Assembly: GCA_021613375.1 (NCBI GenBank)
Contig: CM038702.1
Coordinates: forward strand, 26,800,349 to 26,864,348
Origin: Megaleporinus macrocephalus
Lineage: Eukaryota; Chordata; Actinopteri; Characiformes; Anostomidae
Direction of reading: 5' to 3'
Length of the DNA stretch: 64,000 nt
Part shown: positions 1-12,103 of the stretch, piece by piece
How the letters are laid out: every line of letters starts with the position of its first letter
Position numbering within the stretch: position 1 is the first letter of the stretch
Position numbers and translations under genes: made by a program
Notes under the pieces: model-generated
Told to the model about the DNA's origin: nothing
The model's database searches: none
Seen by the model: only the letters and a program-made list of their open reading frames with translations

Positions 1-316
1 GGAATCAGAGGCGTCCTGAGTGTCACTCAGTCCGTCAGCGGAATGTCTCGGCCTTGCTGTTTAGATCCGGATCCCATAATTACCCGAGCAGCAGAACATA
101 GGCCTGGACAGTATATATAAGTGGTATTGTGATAGTGGCCTTTGCAGTTCTATAGGCAAGTCAGCCATCACTATTGTTTTGAGTGTATATATTTTGTGTT
201 TTCTATATACATTTATATATATGTTTTATTTGTATTTAATTACTGCAAGGGACTATGCAACCTAAGATTTTTGTGTTAAAGTTAATGTGACAATAAACAT
301 GATTTGATTAGATTTT
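1..316 (+). repeat. Possible retroposon 3' tail
   Basis: The stretch ends around 285-312 with TGTGACAATAAACATGATTT then GATTAGATT followed by a T run. This resembles the end of fish L2-like LINE copies, which often finish with an AATAAA-like signal and short GATTT repeats. A TATA-like ATATATAA lies near 112. No reverse-transcriptase coding is visible. Confidence 0.35.
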
Positions 317-1555
317 TTTTTACTGGGTTCAGACCAATCACAGTTTCTGTGGATATTTTGATGAATCTAGATCCAACACAAAATCCCCACTTTCAAAATA
401 GTCTAGAGTTTGTGTATGAAATCTGTAAATACGGCAGATCTGGTCTTACTGCCTACAGTTATAGAAAAAGAATTCCAACATGAGCTTGGAACATCTAACA
501 CTCCTGGAAAAAGAAATGCCAGGCCCAAAAACTGCTTTTACTAATGGTTTTGGCTGATCAGAGTCCAGATTTAAAGCAGAAATATTTCGTCTGACATTAA
601 ACACAAAATAACATGCCAATGTGTTTCAGCTGTTTGAATCCATCGATGCTGAGTGGAACAATGTTCACTCTTCTTTCTGTAAAATCAAATCTGCAAGTTT
701 AACCAACAAAACTTCATATTTTAAAGTAAAAGCTTAATGTCTTTCCATGTTGGGTTTGTACAAAGTGCATAAAGTAGAATACTGTACTTAAGGGCATATT
801 TCTGTTATCTGCATTTTACATTAGTATCAATTGTTTTTGGAAACCTATGAGTCCACTACAATAACAAGACCAATACTGTACTTTTGACTCCACTAGACGT
901 GTGTTTCATCTAAAACAGACAAATTTGAATGTGCTCTTTTAGGTAGGTTCACCTCCATATAATGTATATATATATATAAATAAGGTAAGGTCACTAGTTT
1001 TAGTTTAGTTTACTTACATTATTTCTATAAAACTATAAAATTGCTGTAATCATAGAGTTACAGTGAACATTAAGATGCAAATACATTAGTTTAAAATATT
1101 CAAAACTATGGTGGAAAAATTATGGCAAAAAATTTTAGAGGTATACGCACAACAATAACATAATGGTATGTGGTATGAACTGCACTTTGCACACAATATG
1201 TTCACACTCAGAAATAATCTATATAAACTTACAGCAAGCTTTTGTTATCGGCTATGACTTCCAAATGTATTAAGCTGATTGATCTGACAGGTGTGAAGCC
1301 GAGTGAGGTGTGAAATCAGTGTGCTAGAGGTTTCTCAGACTCGGACTGACGTCCAGGAAATCTATGGAAGTATGAGGTGTTGCTCGTGTGTTTGACTTGC
1401 AAAGAGTGATTATTAAGGGTGAAACATGTCTCTACATAGTAGCTCCTGAGTGACATTACTGACACGGTTTTAATGAAACCGCCCGGAAGAGAGAGAGGGG
1501 AATTATTCACTCTGAGCTTAAACAAATAGACGGGTACGTCCACACGGTCGCCATG
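317..1555. other. Plain AT-rich intronic stretch
   Basis: No coding frame, array or transposon end is recognisable. It contains a short TA run near 966-980 and fragments such as GTACTTTTGACTCCACTAGA near 880 that may derive from an old hAT-like element. Confidence 0.5.
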
Positions 1556-1890
1556 TTTTTTTAATTATGTGAACTGTTTCTCTCCCTGATCTGATTACTT
1601 TCGCTCATCACGAAGGCAAAATTAATTTGTTTTTAATGCTTCTCCCATTAAGACAATTGTTTTAATACTTCTCTCTGGTCTAATGCTCTGTTTGGAGCGC
1701 TGTTGCTTGGGCTGTATGATGCTTTGAGGTGAGCGAGCAGAGCGCTGCAGAAATCCAGCCCAGTTTTATCTAATTCATCAGGCCCATGTCTCATTCTGAA
1801 AGACACTTTTGTGTTTCTTAATTAAAAGGACCTGAGTCCCTGAAAGCAATTGAAGCATTTGCTAATTAACTCTATTGTGCAAGTGTCTAT
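1556..1890. promoter_or_regulatory. Candidate conserved non-coding element
   Basis: Complex, repeat-free sequence rich in TAATTA/TTAATT homeodomain-type words (near 1560, 1620, 1820, 1863) with balanced composition between them. This is the look of a conserved intronic enhancer, but without alignment it is only a candidate. Confidence 0.22.
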
Positions 1891-2232
1891 TCTCCAGAGA
1901 GACCGCTACGCTAGCATGTGCTCTTCAACTTGAAGCTGTGGTTATCTCTTGTTCTGCCACGCGCACACACACCCACATAGAAACACCCACATGCACACAC
2001 AGAGATGTTCTTTGAGGGAAAGCATTATGTGTTTCACAGCTGGATCCACATTTTCAGTCAACAGCAGCAGCAGCAGTTTTTTGAATCTTTTTTGAATGTA
2101 ATGTAGCAACTTCTGGTTTCTTTTCAAGTTGCATGCAAAAAGACAACAAAGGCACCAGATTCAGGCTGTGACGGAGTATTTCACCTGTTATCTATTATCT
2201 AACTACTCTGACTCCTTCTGTTCCTTAAACGT

Positions 2233-2975
2233 ATAGAAGCCATATTGCCCCCTACACTTCCTGTGGAGTATTACAATCTGTAAGAACGACGGTCTGGATC
2301 ATATGAACATTATGGAGCATGTTTTTTTTTTTATTACAATAGAAGCCATATTGCCCCCTACACTTCCTGTGGAGTATTACAATCTGTTAGAATGACGGTC
2401 TGGATTGTATAAACATTATGGAGCATGTTTTTTAAATTACAATAGAAGCCATATCGCCTCCTACACTTCCTGTAGTGTATTGCAGTCTGTTAGAATGACA
2501 GTCTGGATTATATAAGCAACATAGAGTGCTTTTTGAATAATATGATAGAAGGCATATCACCCTCTATACTTCCTGTAGAGTATTATAATTATAATCTGTC
2601 AGAATGATGGTCTGGATCATATGAACATTATGGAGCATGTTTTTTAAATTACAATAGAAGCCATATCGCCCCCTACACTTCCTGTAGTGTATTACAGTCT
2701 GTAGAATGACTGTGTAGAACATATGAAGATTACAGGAGTTAAATAGCACATCCTAAATAAACAATAGAAGCCATATAGTTGTATGTGTATGTAGTGTATG
2801 TGTGTAGTGTGTCTGTAATACTGTTTAAATCGTATGAACATTATAGAGAGCTTTTTAAATGAAGCAGTAAAAGCCATATTGCTCCCCACAAGTCCTGTAG
2901 TGTTTTCACTTTGTCAGAATGACTGTGGCCACCATATGAACACTACTAAGCATTCTTTTCATTGAAATAAGACAC
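2233..2975. repeat. 105-bp tandem repeat, about 7 copies
   Basis: The word ATAGAAGCCATAT(T/C)GCC recurs at 2233, 2339, 2442, 2545, 2654, 2764 and about 2867, a period of 103-110 bp. Each copy continues with ACTTCCTGTAGTGTATTACA-like and TGGATCATATGAACATTATG-like segments. The first copies are most alike and those near 2760-2970 have drifted. Confidence 0.9.
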
Positions 2976-3776
2976 CAGGGATGCTATACATGAGTGGTGC
3001 TTCACATCAATAACCCAAATTGTCCTTGTTTCCGTTAGCTTCCCACTAAAGCACATCCGGAGTGCCTGCTTGGCAAAGCCTGACATGTCCTGGAGAGACA
3101 GTCATAAATTGCCATCTTTCCACTGCTTTCAAGGACGACACACGTGTCCTTCTGGCTCACGCACACCCGGCCTGCCACCGAGGGGTCCTCCTCCAGCAGA
3201 GCGTGTGTCTGGCACACTGCATACACTCTTTACCCCTCTTTTCTTCCATCGCTAAAGAAGGAAAACATTATCTGTGTGTGTCCTGCCCTATCTGAAAAGG
3301 ATGGAGAAGGGTCTGAGCCGGACAGCAGATAGAATTCTTATCAGACATGACTGCTGAAAGGGACAAAAAGTAGGACAAAGAAGATCCTTTCTTGTATTTG
3401 GCAGCCATCTGAAGACACTTTTGACATTTGAGACAAAAACAACTGTAGGACTTACACAAAGCACCTTATCATGGTCACACGTCAAAACTGCATTGAAAAA
3501 TGTAAGCTGGAGAATTTGTGGAAAAAACGAAATGTGTCTGGTCCTCAGTCACAACTGCTCCTGAGGTATCTACCAGAATCCTGGGCGGACTATTCTACCA
3601 GCCAGCACTAACAAAGTCATGTGGTAAGTTTTTATGAATGGCTTTTCAGTATGATTTGAAAGTAATGATCTTTTTTTTGGTCATTTTGTCACTACGTTCA
3701 GCCATTAACAGTGTATCTTATCACAACTCGGTACTTGGGATTGGATGTAGTGTAACTATAAAAAAAAGTGCATCAT
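2976..3776. other. Non-coding stretch without recognised features
   Basis: Contains several short open frames on both strands between 3035 and 3485 that overlap each other and resemble no protein family. No repeat structure is evident. Confidence 0.5.
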
Positions 3777-4337
3777 AGAGTGTGCTTACATGCACTGAGT
3801 AATCTGATTACCGAAGAAAAATAGATTTGGTCAGTAATGCGATCAAAACATTTACATGCACTTGGGTAATCAGATAATAGGACTACATGAGTCAGACAGT
3901 AATTGGATTTCTGCTTTGCAACTAGCCAATAAAGTCAGAGAGGAGGATGTGACGTAAATGTATCATAAAACTCAAACGTCATGCGGTTCTTTTTTGTTCC
4001 TAAACATCAAGTTACTTTAGCAGAAATTATGAAGCTGTAGTTGGTTTCAGTGTCGCTCTAAAATGTGTTTTGTTGCCATCTTGTGGTTGCTGTGTTCAAA
4101 AACTGCTTGCACTGTTTTCACACATGCACAGACTGAGAAATCCAGTCAGTATTTACATGTGCTGAGAAAACCTGATTTTACCTAAATGCTAAAATCCAGC
4201 TCTCTCAGCTTTCTTCATTGGATTTTTGGGCCTAAATCCGATCTAAAGAATCTGAGTATGCTGTTTTTTAAAATAATCAAACTATAAAACTGATGATTAT
4301 GATTATGTGGATTATATGGTGCACGTAAACACACTCC
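3777..4337. mobile_element. Non-autonomous DNA transposon with about 30-bp inverted ends
   Basis: The left end GAGTGTGCTTACATGCACT (3778 on) is matched in inverse by the right end, whose reverse complement begins GGAGTGTGTTTACGTGCAC (ending 4337). Inside, a second copy-like segment ACATGCACTTGGGTAATCAG occurs near 3853. There is no transposase frame. Such roughly 560-bp elements with GTGTTTACATGCAC ends are common in fish genomes. The target-site duplication is not clear, so the superfamily is left open. Confidence 0.6.
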
Positions 4338-4970
4338 AAGTCAGAGAAACTGGTATAATGCTATTATGAGATAATGTCAATGTTTTTGTGTCATAATTTC
4401 TGACAGTCACAAACTCAAACCTGTTCATGCAGAATCTAATTTGAATGTAAATGTTCAGTCATGAATCATGTTACTATGTAATTGCATTTAATTAGTCATG
4501 TGAACTCAATCAAGTAAATGGCAAAATCGACCATACGTCTAGACTTCTAGAGGTTAAATAGAGGGAATAGAGACATGAGCTGTTCTCTATGAAGTCAGTG
4601 AGTTATTGGGCTGCCACTGAGAAAACCCAATTGTGCCTGATGTAATTTATGCTAACATCAGCACGTGAGGCGTTGGCCGTGTGCGGAATGTGTCTGTGGG
4701 GATGTTAAAGGCAGCGGGGGGCTGGTCAACATTATGCAAGTCTCTTTAGGCCATCTGACTCTCATTACACAGATATTGCACTGATCTGAATGCAATAGGA
4801 GTTTTTTAGCTGGCGGGTAAGCAAGGGTCCTCAGCGTGGAGGGATACAATCAGTAACATAATCCGAATTCTTGAATTCTCAGAGGCCCAGTGGTACACTC
4901 CTTCACCCGCAAATCTTCAACAAACATAATAGACATGATTTGATAGAAGGAGCGCTGCTGTTATGTTCAG
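4338..4970. other. Non-coding stretch without recognised features
   Basis: Ordinary unique-looking sequence. No open frame, array or transposon end could be supported. Confidence 0.45.
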
Positions 4971-5035
4971 CAGAGAGAGAGAGAGAGAGATAGAGAAAGA
5001 GAGAGACAGAGAGAGAAAGACAGCCAGGCAGAGTA
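4971..5035. repeat. GA-rich microsatellite
   Basis: A near-perfect (GA)n run begins at 4971 and continues with interruptions (ATAGAGAAAG, ACAGAG) to about 5035. Confidence 0.85.
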
Positions 5036-5154
5036 AAATGATCCAGCAGAGTAATGTGCCTCAACCCAGACTAATTTGTTGTGACAGATCGTTGTTGGTC
5101 AATTAACCCCGGTAGTATGACATGTTATACAACAAAAGAGAGAGAAGGGGAGAG

Positions 5155-5345
5155 AGAGTGTTACAGGTAACCTTTCTGCCCTTCTCATATGCCCTTTCAT
5201 ATTGAAAGTGATTAGATATATGTGTTTTTATATTGATCTGCTATGCCGATGTTTTGTTTTAATGCAATTAGGTGCACCTGTCGAGAAACAATTACCTTGC
5301 CATTTTTAATTAAACAAGAATTTAATATAGATTTATGACTCGTTT
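5155..5345. promoter_or_regulatory. Candidate conserved non-coding element
   Basis: Repeat-free AT-rich block with TTTTTAATTAAA near 5304, a CACCTG E-box near 5275 and several ATTA cores. It reads like a deeply conserved enhancer, but only a cross-species alignment could show it. Confidence 0.22.
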
Positions 5346-5637
5346 GAACCACACAATTCAACAAAACCTTGTACATATAAAAACACATTAAATCAGAGCT
5401 GCCAAAGTTAACTCACTCACTCAATAAATCATCAGCCTCACTGTTTCTTAATAGCATTCTAATTTAACTCCTTGACCTATCAGTAGTAGTGCAGGCTGAA
5501 GCCCAGCTGCTTGCATGCGGTGTGTGGCTATAATAGAATCTGCAACTGTAGCTCTCTTATTCAGGGCTTTTAAATAGCCTTAAAATCGATACTTTGGTTG
5601 GTTCATGAAAACCCTGAATACAAGCAATAAATATAAT

Positions 5638-7586
5638 GTGGAGTATGACAGTATTTAATAGAGAATGACTGCTTTATAGTAAATATAGATGATTGGTGCT
5701 GACTGACGGTGTTTGGTGGATTATGGAGTGTTTAATAGAGAATGACTGTTTAATAGTGAATAGTGGTGTTTAGTGCTAAGTGACGGTGTTTGGTGGATTA
5801 TGGGAGTGTTTAATAGAGAATGACTGCTTTATAGTAAATATAGATGTTTGGTGTTGAGTGATAGTGTTTGGTGGATTATGGTAGTGTTTAATAGAGAATG
5901 ACTGTTTAATTGTGAATAGTGGTGTTTGGTGCTGAGTGATGGCGTTTGGTGGATTATGAAGTGTTTAATAGAGAATAACTGCTTTCTAGTAAATAGTGGT
6001 GTTTGGTGTTGAGTGATAGTGTTTGGTGGAGTATGACAGTGTTTAATAGAGAATGACTGTTTAATAGTGAATAGTGGTGTTTGGTACTGAGTGATAGTGT
6101 TTGGTGGATTATGGGAGTGTTTAATAGAGAATGACTGTTTAATAGTGAATAGTGGTGTTTAGTGCTAAGTGACGGTGTTTGGTGGATTATGGGAGTGTTT
6201 AATAGAGAATGACTGTTTAATAGTGAATAGTGGTGTTTGGTGCTGAGTGATAGTGTTTGGTGGATTATGGGAGTGTTTAATAGAGAATGACTGTTTAATA
6301 GTGAATAGTGGTGTTGGTGCTGAGTGATGGTGTTTGGTGGATTATGGAGTGTTTAATAGAGAATGACTGTTTAATAGTAAATAGTGGTGTTTGGTGCTGA
6401 GTGATAGTGTTTGGTGGATTATGGAGTGTTTAATAGAGAATGACTGCTTTATAGTAAATATAGATGATTGGTGCTGACTGACGGTGTTTGGTGGATTATG
6501 GAGTGTTTAATAGAGAATGACTGTTTAATAGTGAATAGTGGTGTTTAGTGCTAAGTGACGGTGTTTGGTGGATTATGGGAGTGTTTAATAGAGAATGACT
6601 GCTTTATAGTAAACATAGATGTTTGGTGTTGAGTGATAGTGTTTGGTGGATTATGGTAGTGTTTAATAGAGAATGACTGTTTAATTGTGAATAGTGGTGT
6701 TTGGTGCTGAGTGATGGTGTTTGGTGGATTATGAAGTGTTTAATAGAGAATAACTGCTTTATAGTAAATAGTGGTGTTTGGTGTTGAGTGATAGTGTTTG
6801 GTGGAGTATGACAGTGTTTAATAGAGAATGACTGTTTAATAGTGAATAGTGGTGTTTGGTACTGAGTGATAGTGTTTGGTGGATTATGGGAGTGTTTAAT
6901 AGAGAATGACTGTTTAATAGTGAATAGTGGTGTTTAGTGTTAAGTGACGGTGTTTGGTGGATTATGGGAGTGTTTAATAGAGAATGACTGTTTAATAGTG
7001 AATAGTGGTGTTTGGTGCTGAGTGCTAGTGTTTGGTGGATTATGGGAGTGTTTAATAGAGAATGACTGTTAAATAGTGAATAGTGGTGTTGGTGCTGAGT
7101 GATGGTGTTTGGTGGATTATGGAGTGTTTAATAGAGAATGACTGTTTAATAGTAAATAGTGGTGTTTGGTGCTGAGTGATAGTGTTTGGTAGATTATGGA
7201 GTGTTTAATAGAGAATGACTGTTTAATAGTGAATAGTGGTGTTTGGTGCTGAGTGATAGTGTTTGGTGGATTATAGTAGTGCTTAATAGAGAATGACTGT
7301 TTAATAGTGAATAGTGGTGTTTAGTGCTGAGTGATAGTGTTTGGTGGATTATGGGAGTGTTTAATAGAGAATGACTGTTTAATAGTGAATAGTGGTGTTT
7401 AGTGCTGAGTGATAGTGTTTGGTGGATTATGGGAGTGTTTAATAGAGAATGACTGTTTAATAGTGAATAGTGGTGTTGGTGCTGAGTGATGGTGTTTGGT
7501 GGATTATGGAGTGTTTAATAGAGAATGACTGTTTAATAGTGAATAGTGGTGTTTGGTGCTGAGTGATGGTGTTTGGTATGGATAAC
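5638..7586. repeat. 80-bp minisatellite (about 25 copies) with 775-bp higher-order period
   Basis: The unit is about 77-80 bp and consists of four related 20-bp parts: GTGTTTAATAGAGAATGACT, then GTTTAATAGTGAATAGTG, GTGTTTGGTGCTGAGTGATA and GTGTTTGGTGGATTATGGGA. Variant units recur at a fixed 775-bp distance: the GACTGCTTTATAG variant at 5667 and 6442, GTATGACAGTG at 6031 and 6806, and the two-base-deleted GTGTTGGTGC at 6311 and 7086. Two higher-order copies (5667-6441, 6442-7216) are followed by a partial third. Open frames here are by-products of the repeat. Confidence 0.95.
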
Positions 7587-8005
7587 TGTTTTTTGGAGAA
7601 TGATGGTGTTTGGGTAAAAATGTAAAAGGTTTGGTGTAGTATGATAATGGTGGAGACATTTGGCATTTGCCAGTAGTACAAGAGAAGACTGATGGAGGGA
7701 GGGGGAAGAAATCTGATCAAATGAGCTGGAGCTCTGCATGGCTTCCGCCTGTACGTAGAAGCCTAGACTACCCTACATAACTGTGGAAGGACTAATATAG
7801 GACTGAAAAACAGGGAGGAGATGGGGAGCCAATTGTAAAAATGTCATCACAGAAAGAGGAGAATGTTTTTGCAGGGCATTAAACACAAAGAAGGATATGT
7901 TTTAGGCATGGTTCAACTTTAGTTATTATATTACTTTACTATTTTTGGAGAATTGTGGTGTTTGGAGGAGAACTGTGGTATTTGATGGAGGAGTTTGGAA
8001 ATAGA
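7587..8005. repeat. Decayed 20-bp units and unique sequence right of the 80-bp array
   Basis: Isolated words such as TGGAGAATGATGGTGTTTGG (about 7595-7614) and GGAGAATTGTGGTGTTTGGA (about 7948) are single copies of the 20-bp word that builds the neighbouring array. Between them the sequence is unique. Confidence 0.6.
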
Positions 8006-8045
8006 TGGAGTGTGAATAGAGTGTTCTGGTTCTAGGTCAATGGTA

Positions 8046-8135
8046 TTAAGGTCTAATCCTGAAGCCCAGCACATTTGCTAATTTCCTTGCTTGAACACAC
8101 CTACTAAGCTGGCAATTAAGAAATACAATCACAAA
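8046..8135. repeat. Fragment of a dispersed fish repeat
   Basis: CCAGCACATTTGCTAATTTC followed by CTTGCTTGAACACACC resembles a segment at 15735-15830 (CCAGCACTGAGTGATTTCCT then TGCTTAAA). Both look like pieces of a widespread fish non-autonomous transposon with the phrase CAACACACCTGATTCA. No ends are visible. Confidence 0.35.
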
Positions 8136-8799
8136 ATGATGCTGCCCTCCAGTCCCAGAACTGCTAATCCCACTTTTAGACACAATGGCCAGCAATCTGT
8201 TACTTGATGAGATGTGTTCTGAAGTTTCAATGACTTTGTTTACACTACTATTGTTTGTAATAATCATAATACTCCTTGAACTTTCAACCCCAACAATAAT
8301 CCTGCCAGGGGTTGTTTTCATAAGTAAACATTTAGATGCAATAAAGTTGCTGTAAACAAAATAACCTGAAGCAGTGCTATTAAACTTTAAAATGTTTATT
8401 TGCTGCAAGCTACAAAGGCATTCATTTGAGTTAACATAAGCCTCCTGTTTTAGGTTATCTGTGGAGTTCTCATGGTTTAAGCATTAGCTGTTTGTACAAT
8501 TTTGTAAGTTAATTAATAAATGTGGATGTACAAAACACAGTGAGATTTTTAAAGTCAGTTATCAAAAGAAACATGTTTCCCCACTCAGCACTTTAAAAAT
8601 AAGCAATTTACCAAAAGGAACCACTCCAGCTCAGAATCAAACACTGAGACAAGAAACACAGTTTAACAATCAATTCTACGCATAAATTCTGTAACAAATC
8701 CTGTAAATTCTCAGGAAAGTGTGCATTTCAACAAGCATAAAATTGGCATAAATTGAGGCTTTTGTATAAATCCGATGTAAATTTGCTCCAGTTCAGAGA
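8136..8799. other. Non-coding stretch without recognised features
   Basis: An open minus-strand frame covers 8046-8408 but has no family resemblance and partly overlaps a repeat fragment, so it is treated as chance. Nothing else is supported. Confidence 0.45.
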
Positions 8800-9090
8800 G
8801 AAAGTGATTCTGAGGACCACACTCTGGGAGATCACGTATTCTGGAGTCTTGCTGTATTGTCTTCATTATTTAGAGTAATTGTGGCAGAGTGCGTAATAAT
8901 GGCTCAGGCTGTCGCTGTGCTGAGAGGTTAATTGTCATTGAAAACAGGAGCCTTGGGCTGGAGCAAGGGAGATTCATTAAAGCTGGCTGTGACACAATCG
9001 CCCACTCGATACTGCATGGACTCAAGTGGGCCATGTAACTGTAGCAGTGAGCAGAACGGCAAGGGCTAAGATGACTATTCCAGTGAGGCT
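8800..9090. promoter_or_regulatory. Candidate conserved non-coding element
   Basis: Complex sequence of balanced composition between repeat blocks, with GGTTAATTGTCATTGAAAAC near 8925 and AGTGCGTAATAATGG near 8888. Suggestive only. Confidence 0.2.
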
Positions 9091-9164
9091 ATAACAGCTG
9101 GGCTTAAATGTTAAGCAGAAGCTTGAGAGTGCTCTTGAGTAAAGAGCACGCTGATCCAGCATCA

Positions 9165-10145
9165 TCTAACGAACACTATCTTTTACCAACAACTTCCATA
9201 ATTCTCCATCAAGCAACATCAATCCCCACCAAACATCATCATTCTCCAGCAAACACCAACATTCTCCAAGAAATGCCATCATTCTCCAGCAAACACCATC
9301 ATTTTTCAAGAAACATTTTATTTCTCCAGCAAACGTCAACGTTCTCCAACAAATACCATCAACATATACTATCAGTCCCCATCAAACACCATACTTCTCA
9401 AACATGGTGAAACATAATTTTATAACAAATACTATCATTCTCCACGTAACACCATTACATATAACAAACACTATAACAACCACCAACATTATCCAACAAA
9501 CGGCAACATTCTCCATCAAACATCAATATACTTCATAAAATGCTGTCATTCTCCAGCAATTACCATCATTCTCCAGCAAATACTGTCATTCTGCAGAAAA
9601 CAAAGACATTCTCAAAACACCATTCTTTACCAAACACCATCACTCTCCACCAGGCCTCACCCCCAGCAAGCACCAACATTCTACAACAAGCATAATTCTT
9701 CAATAAACACCATCATTCTCCATCAAACGCCAGCGTTCTCAGAGAAACATCATCATTCTCCACCAACACTATCATGCTCCACCGAACACCATCATTATCT
9801 GCTTAGCACCATCATTCACTGTCAAAACCCAATATTGTCCAAAAAATGAATCATATCATTCTCCATTGAAACATCAGCATTCTCCAACAAATGCTGTAAT
9901 TTTCTAGTAATAACCATCAATCTCTAACTGACACTCCCATTCTCCAGAAAACACCATTATTCTCAAGAAAACACCATCATCCTTTAGTAAACATTGACAA
10001 TCTCAGACAAACACCAAAATTCTCCAGCAATCCCTACCATTCTCCAGCAAATACTGTTATTCTGCAAACATCATTCTCCAGCAAACACCATCGGTCTCCA
10101 GTAAACACCATCATCCTCTAGCAAACACCAACATTCTACAACAAC
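9165..10145. repeat. Degenerate 20-bp minisatellite (about 49 units)
   Basis: Repeats of AACACCATCATTCTCCAGCA with many substitutions and small indels fill the block. The unit is the reverse complement of the 20-bp word (TGGAGAATGATGGTGTTTGG type) found beside the 5638-7586 array. The plus-strand open frame at 9108-9410 lies mainly in this repeat. Confidence 0.88.
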
Positions 10146-11447
10146 TTCAATGTTGCTATGTGGATTTACTGTGTGAACATTCCTGTATTCCTGTATTTAA
10201 AGGGCTTCTCTGGAGCTGGCAGTCAGTTCTAATCCTCACGCAGCTAAAGAACTGTTAGAGCAAGAATATCTAGAATCCCTTTCAGTGCCAGTCAGAATTG
10301 ATCCAAGGTGTTTTCGAGATAAATGGCTCATGTGTGCAGCTTAAATGGATGTTTTTAGGTTCAACATTGCTGTATAGTAGTTGTTCATTTGGTTATCTGT
10401 GGCACTGATTCTTGATTAGCATTTTAATGCATAGGTGGTGTGACAAAGTGTGTGTGGCAGGTAGACAGCTACCTGTCCGAGTGATTCTGCACACAGCTCC
10501 ATGTGTGACGGGTGACGTGAACAAAAAGTGGCGTCGTGTGACGGCTAGTCAAAAGAGCCACAGCGACAGCTGGCCACAGAGGAGCTGCCATGAATATTTA
10601 CTGAAGGGAAAAACACATCACAGTATTGGTAACAAGCGGAATGAATGAAAAATAGCATACATTTACACATTTGCTCTCCTTCTCTCCCACCTACAGTGGC
10701 TTGGAATGATTTTTGAGGCAAACAATTGCGTTTCCGATGGTACGCTACTGGCTTTTTCACACATTTTGGTGGTGGTGGAGGAAGGACCCTTCCTTAAAGC
10801 AATACCACAGCCACAATCTTATTTTCCCCTGACTGTAGCCACGAGGCTAACAAACACCGGAGGTCAACAGTCACCCAAATATTTTTCATAAAAACATTCC
10901 CATGACTTCTCTCAACCTACATCGAGGTCTTTATCAAGGACATCCAGGTCTTTATCAAGGTCATCCAGGCTTCACCATGTAGCTGCACCTAGCTATGTTA
11001 AATAACAAATGTTGTGCTGAATTCATTCAATTTCAATTTATAAATAATGCAAAAAAAAGAAAGCAACCTCAAAGCCAATCATCCAGATCATCTGCATGCC
11101 TGCATGAGATGAACATGCCGAGTCAGAATTGACCCATTGCTTTTAGCTGTACTGTGAAACTTTGTTCAATTTTATAGCTCACAGTAAATCATACTGTGGA
11201 CAAAACCAAATGAACAAGCTTGCATTACTTAAATAGAGCTGTATGAATTCAGCAGGTTTTGAGAGGTTGGGGGTGTATTTGCAGAACAGATTTGGGTGAC
11301 TATTGACTTTAATTGTTTTATTAGCTCAGAGTGAATCAGTAGCACATGCTGTCCAGTGTGTGCAGTATAACCCTGTGAGCATTTGTCCATGTTTTCCAGT
11401 GCATATCTGTCTTTTCTGACAGAATCGGTGGTCTGAGGCAGAGTGAA
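10146..11447. other. Non-coding stretch; possible conserved block at 10400-10640
   Basis: 10400-10640 is repeat-free, relatively GC-balanced and includes ATGAATATTTACTGA; it could be a conserved element. A short imperfect direct repeat (CATCGAGGTCTTTATCAAGG / CATCCAGGTCTTTATCAAGG) sits at about 10920-10960. The remainder shows nothing recognisable. Confidence 0.4.
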
Positions 11448-11474
11448 GTGTGTGTGCGTGTGTGTGTGTGTGTG
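11448..11474. repeat. Short (TG)n microsatellite
   Basis: A 27-bp TG run with one CG interruption. Confidence 0.85.
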
Positions 11475-12036
11475 ATGGAGTTGGGTGACTAAAACAGTAA
11501 TTTAAGGCACTATAATGGACTGGCTCTTGGCTCCATTCTCAGAAGGGGCATATCCGTCTGAGTCTAACAAGGCAACCCTTTATTTTATAGTTGTCTACAG
11601 TAAGACAGTGTCGTAATTAAAGTGGCTTGCATGTGTGTGTGCGTCATCAGAGGAGATTGCAGAAATAGCCAGTTTTTTTCTATTTGACCTTGATTTTTTA
11701 TAAAAATTAAACTCTAGAATGAATTTCTAGTAACAGTAATATCCAGAATGCAGTTCTAATAAAAGTAATCTCTAAAATGTTCTAAGTTCTAAGATTTATA
11801 TCCCCAACAAAGTTTTAATAACATTAGAATCCAGACGTAGTGTGACCAGCGTATATGTGACCAAAGCTTGAGGAAGATAACAAAAAATGACAGTAAATAG
11901 GTCTTAAGTCTTTGAAATGTGAAATAAAACATCTAGAAATATATTTATGTTTACACAAGTTAATTCTATGAATAATATACCACAAATTTTAATATAGTAA
12001 TCAAAACAGTCAATGGTATATAGTAATAAAGTATAA
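11475..12036. other. Non-coding stretch without recognised features
   Basis: AT-rich sequence; a loosely repeated CTAGAATGAATTTCTAGTAA / CCAGAATGCAGTTCTAATAA pattern with further decayed copies near 11710-11840 may be a very old tandem repeat of about 45 bp. Confidence 0.4.
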
Positions 12037-12045
12037 AATAATAAC

Positions 12046-12103
<58 letters not shown>
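12037..12103. repeat. (AAT)n microsatellite
   Basis: About 20 AAT trinucleotides, nearly uninterrupted, after an ATAACAAT lead-in. Confidence 0.95.

Noticed and set aside
5638..7586. CRISPR-like array or other direct repeats with spacers
   Set aside because: The units are contiguous with no unique spacers and the setting is a vertebrate intron; the same holds for the 20-, 34-, 37-, 38- and 42-bp arrays.
8046..8408. 120-codon minus-strand open frame
   Set aside because: No domain or family resemblance, no splice context, and its end overlaps a dispersed repeat fragment.
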